From assembly GCA_014804185.1 (NCBI GenBank), contig JAAVAG010000080.1, forward strand, positions 1 to 11,204: a stretch of 11,204 bases of DNA, in the 5' to 3' direction. Position 1 is the first letter of the stretch. Each line of letters opens with the position of its first letter. This document shows, piece by piece, positions 8,024-11,204 of the stretch. Under the pieces are notes generated by a model. The model ran no database searches. It was not told where the DNA came from and worked only from the letters and a program-made list of their open reading frames with translations. The position numbers and the translations under genes were made by a program. Source of the DNA: Lachnospiraceae bacterium (GTDB lineage: Bacteria > Bacillota > Clostridia > Lachnospirales > Lachnospiraceae).

Positions 8024-8082
8024 GGAGACCGCGGGGAACATCCGGCGTCGCGCAGGCGCTGCTGATTGCCTGGTATTCTATC

Positions 8083-8111
8083 ATTATAATAGATTATTTT
8101 TCATCTGTCTA
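8083..8111 (-). promoter_or_regulatory. Sigma-A promoter of the chemoreceptor gene
   Basis: On the minus strand, TAGACA (8111-8106, 5 of 6 to TTGACA), a 17-bp spacer and a perfect TATAAT (8088-8083). Transcription should begin near 8076, leaving a leader of about 130 nt before the receptor ATG. I see no sigma-28 (motility-type) promoter, so the receptor is probably expressed from the housekeeping sigma factor. Confidence 0.75.
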
Positions 8112-8114
8112 CAT

Positions 8115-8126
8115 TAACAGGCGTTA
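8115..8126. promoter_or_regulatory. Small inverted repeat between the two divergent -35 boxes
   Basis: TAAC-AGGC-GTTA is a short dyad lying almost centrally in the 22 bp between the back-to-back -35 boxes (8106-8111 and 8134-8139). The position suits an operator acting on both promoters, but four-base arms are short enough to be chance. Confidence 0.25.
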
Positions 8127-8133
8127 CTTTATA

Positions 8134-8162
8134 TAGACTTTTTTAGAAAAAGCGGATATAAT
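8134..8162 (+). promoter_or_regulatory. Sigma-A promoter of the permease/glycosidase operon
   Basis: TAGACT at 8134-8139 (4 of 6), a 17-bp spacer and a perfect TATAAT at 8157-8162. Predicted transcription start is near 8169, with a leader of about 32 nt to the ATG at 8201. It is divergent from the chemoreceptor promoter. Confidence 0.7.
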
Positions 8163-8200
8163 GTGACTGACAATATACTGAAAACCGGGGGATGATACAA

Positions 8201-9391
8201 ATGCAGGAAAATAAAAGATATAAAAGGAAAAAATACCGCCGTTATGTGGTAACCGGATTTTTGATTCTGGCGCTTGCGATCCTGTTTTTCTTTTTTCTTT
8301 TTCGATTTGATCAGCTGCGCGAAGGATTAAGACATGTCGTTTCGATTCTGAAACCGTTTATCTACGGCGGCGTAATGGCCTATCTGCTGCGGATTCCATG
8401 CAATTTTTTTGAGAGACATCTGAAAAAGGTGCTGCCCCGAAAAATGAAGAAAACGGCGCCCGGTATGTCTATTCTGCTCAGTCTGATCCTTGCGGTACTT
8501 GTGTTGTATCTGCTGATCAGTATGGTGGTTCCGCAGATGGCGGTCAGCATATCCACTATCGCGGCGGCGCTGCCCGGAGCGGTGGACAGTGCAACCAAGT
8601 GGCTGCATGCCGTTATGGCGGACGATCCCATGATAGAGGGATACATACAGATGGGAATAGAATATGTCAGTCAGAAATTCCAGTCGTGGGCGGAGAGCGA
8701 CCTTCTGCTTATGCTGCCCAATATGGTGGACGGCTTTGCCAGTACGATATCCACCGTGGTGGCGGAATTTATGAATGTGTTTATCGGAATTATCGTATGT
8801 ATCTATGCGCTGGGGGCAAGAAAGCAGTTTGCCAGACAGGCAAAGGCGGTCATATACAGCATTTTTTCGCAGAAGTGGGCGGAGCGGATCCTGCGGGAGG
8901 CGAGTTTTGCGGACAGGATGTTCACCGGGTTTTTCAGCGGGAAAATACTGGACAGCGCCATTATCGGAGTTCTGTGCTACATTTTTTCTCTGATTTTCGG
9001 ATTCCCCAACGCCATGCTGATCAGCGTGATCGTGGGAGTGACCAATATTATACCGTATTTCGGACCTTATATCGGAGCGGTGCCGTCCGCACTTCTCATA
9101 TTGATTGTCAGCCCGGTAAAATGTCTGTGGTTTCTTGTGTTCATCATCGTGCTGCAGCAGTTTGACGGGAATATTCTCGGTCCGCGCCTTCTGGCCAACA
9201 GCACGGGACTTTCCGGATTCTGGGTACTGTTTGCGGTGACCGTGTTCAACGGACTGTTTGGGTTTGTGGGGATTCTGGTGGGAGTCCCGGTCTTTGCGGT
9301 GATCTACGATCTGGTTCGGAAACTGGTGGTATTTGGACTGAAACGCAGGGACAAACTGGAGATTCTTCAGGAAAACAGTGAAACGGAATAG
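8201..9391 (+). CDS. AI-2E family permease
   Basis: A 396-residue integral membrane protein of the AI-2E (formerly UPF0118, PF01594-like) family. A lysine/arginine-rich N-terminus is followed by a membrane segment at about 16-36, others at about 49-68 and 91-111, a soluble stretch (about 112-180), and a hydrophobic C-terminal half. The family hallmarks are present: TNIIPYFGPYIGAVP at 281-295 and QQFDGNILGPRLLANSTGL at 319-337. Members range from the E. coli AI-2 exporter TqsA to sodium/proton antiporters, so the name does not establish quorum-signal transport; the substrate is unknown. The ATG at 8201 is preferred over one at 8192 because the only purine-rich site, GGGGG at 8187-8191, abuts the latter. 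The upstream choice would add MIQ only. It is the first gene of a likely operon: the next start lies 7 nt beyond its stop. Confidence 0.92.
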   Translation: MQENKRYKRKKYRRYVVTGFLILALAILFFFFLFRFDQLREGLRHVVSILKPFIYGGVMAYLLRIPCNFFERHLKKVLPRKMKKTAPGMSILLSLILAVLVLYLLISMVVPQMAVSISTIAAALPGAVDSATKWLHAVMADDPMIEGYIQMGIEYVSQKFQSWAESDLLLMLPNMVDGFASTISTVVAEFMNVFIGIIVCIYALGARKQFARQAKAVIYSIFSQKWAERILREASFADRMFTGFFSGKILDSAIIGVLCYIFSLIFGFPNAMLISVIVGVTNIIPYFGPYIGAVPSALLILIVSPVKCLWFLVFIIVLQQFDGNILGPRLLANSTGLSGFWVLFAVTVFNGLFGFVGILVGVPVFAVIYDLVRKLVVFGLKRRDKLEILQENSETE

Positions 9392-9398
9392 GAAAGGC

Positions 9399-11081
9399 AT
9401 GGACGCAAAAATGTGGGAGACAGGTCTGGTAAGTTCGTTGGAAAAAATCGGGGAGGGACTGGCTTCGGCATCCCCTGAGAGACAGTTACATCTGAGCGCT
9501 CTGCGGGGGGAGACAGTCTCTTTTCAGCTTGTGATTCCTCCTCTGCAGGGGGAAAGGGATTCTGAGGAGAAAAAAACGCCCCGGAGACGGAAACTGAAAG
9601 TGGGCGCCCGGGTTGTCGGTGATACGGAAAACATTCAGCTTCGTATCCGTCAGGTTCTGCCGGTTATGTGCAGGCGCAGCTGCAACCCGGACTCTCTGGA
9701 TGAGGAGTATCTGTTTTATGACGCCAGAATGGCGCCCGATCTGCTGCGGGATATGGAGGGGAGTGAGATCTGGCAGAGCCGGGAGCCACAGAGCCTGTGG
9801 GTGGACGTTCGGGCTGGAGAAAACAGTCCTCCCGGGGAGTATCGCATCCTGTTTTCCATGACCGGAGAGGACGGGGAGGCATTGCCGGAATGTGAAGCCC
9901 TGGTCCGGGTGCAGAGTGCGTGTCTGCCAAATCTGCAGATTCCGCATACGGAATGGTTTCACTGTGATGCCATTGCCGATTATTACGGCGTGGAAGTTTT
10001 TTCCGGGGAGTTCTGGAGTATCTTTCGGAATTTCCTGGAAGTCTATGTGAAAAGAGGCGGAAACACGATTCTTACCCCTGTCATCACGCCGCCCCTGGAT
10101 ACGGAGCGGGACATGGAGAGAACCACGGTCCAGCTGGTGGATGTGGAGATAACGGATGGAGGTTACAGGCTCGATTTTACCCAGATGGAGCGCTTTCTGG
10201 ATATCTGCCTGGAGTGCGGCATCCGGTACTTTGAGATCTGCCATCTGTTTACGCAGTGGGGAGCGGCGGCCGCGCCGAAAGTGGTGGCGCGGACAAAAGA
10301 GGGGCCAAGGCGCATCTTCGGATGGGACACGCCCTCGGACGACCCCGGATACCTTGCGTTTCTGGGCGTGCTTCTCCCGGCGGTAAGAAAGCTGTTGTCC
10401 GGCCGGGGCCTGCTGGAGCGCACTTTCTTTCATATTTCCGATGAGCCTGATCTGAAGTCGGAGCGCTACCGGACCGCCCAGAGCGCGGTTCGGGGCCTGC
10501 TGGAGGGCTGTACCATCATAGAGGCCGTCAGTGATTATGAATATTACGCCAAAGGGCTTGTGGACATTCCGGTGTGCGGAACCAATTATATAGAGCCTTT
10601 TCTGGAAAAACGCCCCGACAGGCTGTGGAGTTATTATTGCTGTGCACAGACCCGGGAGGTGCCCAACCGTTTTATCAGCATGCCGTCCTGGAGAAACCGG
10701 ATCTATGGCATTCTGCTGTACTGGCATAAGATTGACGGTTTTCTGCACTGGGGCTTTAATTTTTATAACAGCGGGTGTTCCCGCAAAAAGATCGATCCAT
10801 ATGAGACCGTCGATGGAGACGAATCCTATCCAGCGGGAGATCCCTTTCTGGTTTATCCAGGAAGAGATGGAATACCGGAGGAGTCCATACGGATTATGGT
10901 ACAGGATGAGGCGATAGCTGACTACAGAGCGCTGACGCTGCTGGAATCCCGGATCGGAAGACAGCGGGTAATGGAACTGATCCGGCAGGAGGCCGGGATG
11001 GAACTTTCGTTCAGACAGTATCCGAAAGGGGCGGATTTTATTCTTCGTCTGCGGGAGAGAGTAAACCGGATGCTGGTATAG
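9399..11081 (+). CDS. GH123/DUF4091-like putative glycosidase
   Basis: A 560-residue protein resembling the DUF4091 / glycoside hydrolase 123 group, whose characterised members are beta-N-acetylgalactosaminidases. The N-terminal part (about 1-175) looks like a beta-sandwich (LRGETVSFQLVI at 35-46, SLWVDVRAGENSPPGEYRI at 132-150). The rest looks like a TIM barrel, including HTEWFHCDAIADYYG (183-197), HISDEPD (345-351), and a late DEAIADYRAL (503-512) in the position of the family's usual DGIEDYEYL-type motif. The adjacent D348-E349 pair matches the GH123 catalytic Asp-Glu pair, by family knowledge. There is no signal peptide, so it should act in the cytoplasm. A charged stretch (residues 51-67, rich in E, K and R) interrupts the sandwich. 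An ATG at 9399 with AGGA 5 nt upstream is chosen; a GTG at 9378, also with AGGA 5 nt upstream and overlapping the permease gene, is an alternative. Substrate is inferred only. Confidence 0.85.
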   Translation: MDAKMWETGLVSSLEKIGEGLASASPERQLHLSALRGETVSFQLVIPPLQGERDSEEKKTPRRRKLKVGARVVGDTENIQLRIRQVLPVMCRRSCNPDSLDEEYLFYDARMAPDLLRDMEGSEIWQSREPQSLWVDVRAGENSPPGEYRILFSMTGEDGEALPECEALVRVQSACLPNLQIPHTEWFHCDAIADYYGVEVFSGEFWSIFRNFLEVYVKRGGNTILTPVITPPLDTERDMERTTVQLVDVEITDGGYRLDFTQMERFLDICLECGIRYFEICHLFTQWGAAAAPKVVARTKEGPRRIFGWDTPSDDPGYLAFLGVLLPAVRKLLSGRGLLERTFFHISDEPDLKSERYRTAQSAVRGLLEGCTIIEAVSDYEYYAKGLVDIPVCGTNYIEPFLEKRPDRLWSYYCCAQTREVPNRFISMPSWRNRIYGILLYWHKIDGFLHWGFNFYNSGCSRKKIDPYETVDGDESYPAGDPFLVYPGRDGIPEESIRIMVQDEAIADYRALTLLESRIGRQRVMELIRQEAGMELSFRQYPKGADFILRLRERVNRMLV

Positions 11082-11124
11082 CGCGGCAGGAAAGATAACG
11101 AAACAGAGTAAACACAGGGAAAGA

Positions 11125-11204
11125 ATGGAATATAGCATGGACGATTGGAGACAGAAGTTTGAGCAGGGGACACTGGATCGGGGAAAAGAGTGTTTCCGAA
11201 ATAA
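11125..11204 (+). CDS. Start of an unidentified protein, cut by the right edge
   Basis: Twenty-six codons are visible, beginning MEYSMDDWRQKFEQ and running open off the end. AGGGA at 11116-11120 lies 4 nt upstream; a second ATG at 11137 is possible. The 43-bp gap after the glycosidase gene has no terminator, so it is probably the third gene of the permease operon. The pattern W..KF..GTLDRGKECF faintly recalls the N-terminus of SWIM zinc-finger / SNF2-helicase-associated proteins (typically W...F....L.RG..Y...G), but the fragment is too short to decide. Confidence 0.5.
   Translation, partial: MEYSMDDWRQKFEQGTLDRGKECFRN

Noticed and set aside
8201..9391. Reading the permease as an autoinducer-2 quorum-sensing transporter
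   Set aside because: The family name derives from one E. coli member; no luxS, lsr or other AI-2 gene is visible here and other members transport ions.
9486..11138. Long antisense open frame of 550 codons over the GH123-like gene
   Set aside because: Strong codon bias in the real gene leaves few stops on the opposite strand. The translation has no recognisable family features.
1..11204. Mobile element, CRISPR array, defence island or biosynthetic cluster
   Set aside because: No transposase, integrase, direct-repeat array, toxin-antitoxin pair or biosynthetic core enzyme is present; all full genes are intact housekeeping or accessory families with similar codon style.

Overview
The window looks like a chromosomal stretch from a gut-type Firmicute, most likely Lachnospiraceae (Clostridia). 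This rests on moderately high G+C, AGGAGG-type ribosome binding sites, sigma-A-type promoters with TATAAT-like -10 boxes, and the family mix: a GH43 xylosidase, a soluble multi-PAS hybrid kinase, a 4HB-type chemoreceptor, an AI-2E-family permease and a GH123/DUF4091-like protein. The organism is inferred from protein style and cannot be fixed to genus.

Layout, left to right. (1) 1-1031 (+): the 3' part of a GH43 beta-xylosidase gene; the catalytic blade containing the acid/base residues lies off the left edge. (2) 1189-2910 (+): a complete half-size ABC exporter (membrane domain fused to ATPase) behind its own candidate promoter. (3) 2999-6136 (+): a 1045-residue cytoplasmic hybrid histidine kinase with a receiver-like N-terminus, three PAS-like domains, HisKA, HATPase and two receivers. 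It has a near-consensus extended -10 promoter and is closed by a strong terminator at 6150-6192. (4) 6204-7946 (-): a membrane methyl-accepting chemotaxis protein converging on the kinase; the same hairpin can terminate both transcripts. (5) 7947-8200: a divergent regulatory region with two back-to-back promoters. The receptor side carries a roughly 130-nt leader with a GC-rich hairpin and a possible 25-codon upstream ORF whose stop overlaps the receptor start. (6) 8201-9391 (+): an AI-2E-family permease, followed after 7 nt by (7) 9399-11081 (+): a cytoplasmic GH123/DUF4091-like putative glycosidase, then (8) the first 26 codons of another gene running off the right edge. Genes 6 to 8 look like one operon.

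How they fit together: the ends of the window concern glycan use (xylosidase on the left, hexosaminidase-like protein on the right). The middle holds sensing and transport genes: exporter, soluble signalling kinase, chemoreceptor and permease. Each central gene appears to have its own promoter, so this is a neighbourhood of small transcription units rather than one pathway operon. I see no phage, IS, CRISPR, tRNA or rRNA, and no clear evidence of a previously undescribed system. The most unusual points are the receptor leader, the kinase architecture and the permease/glycosidase pairing.
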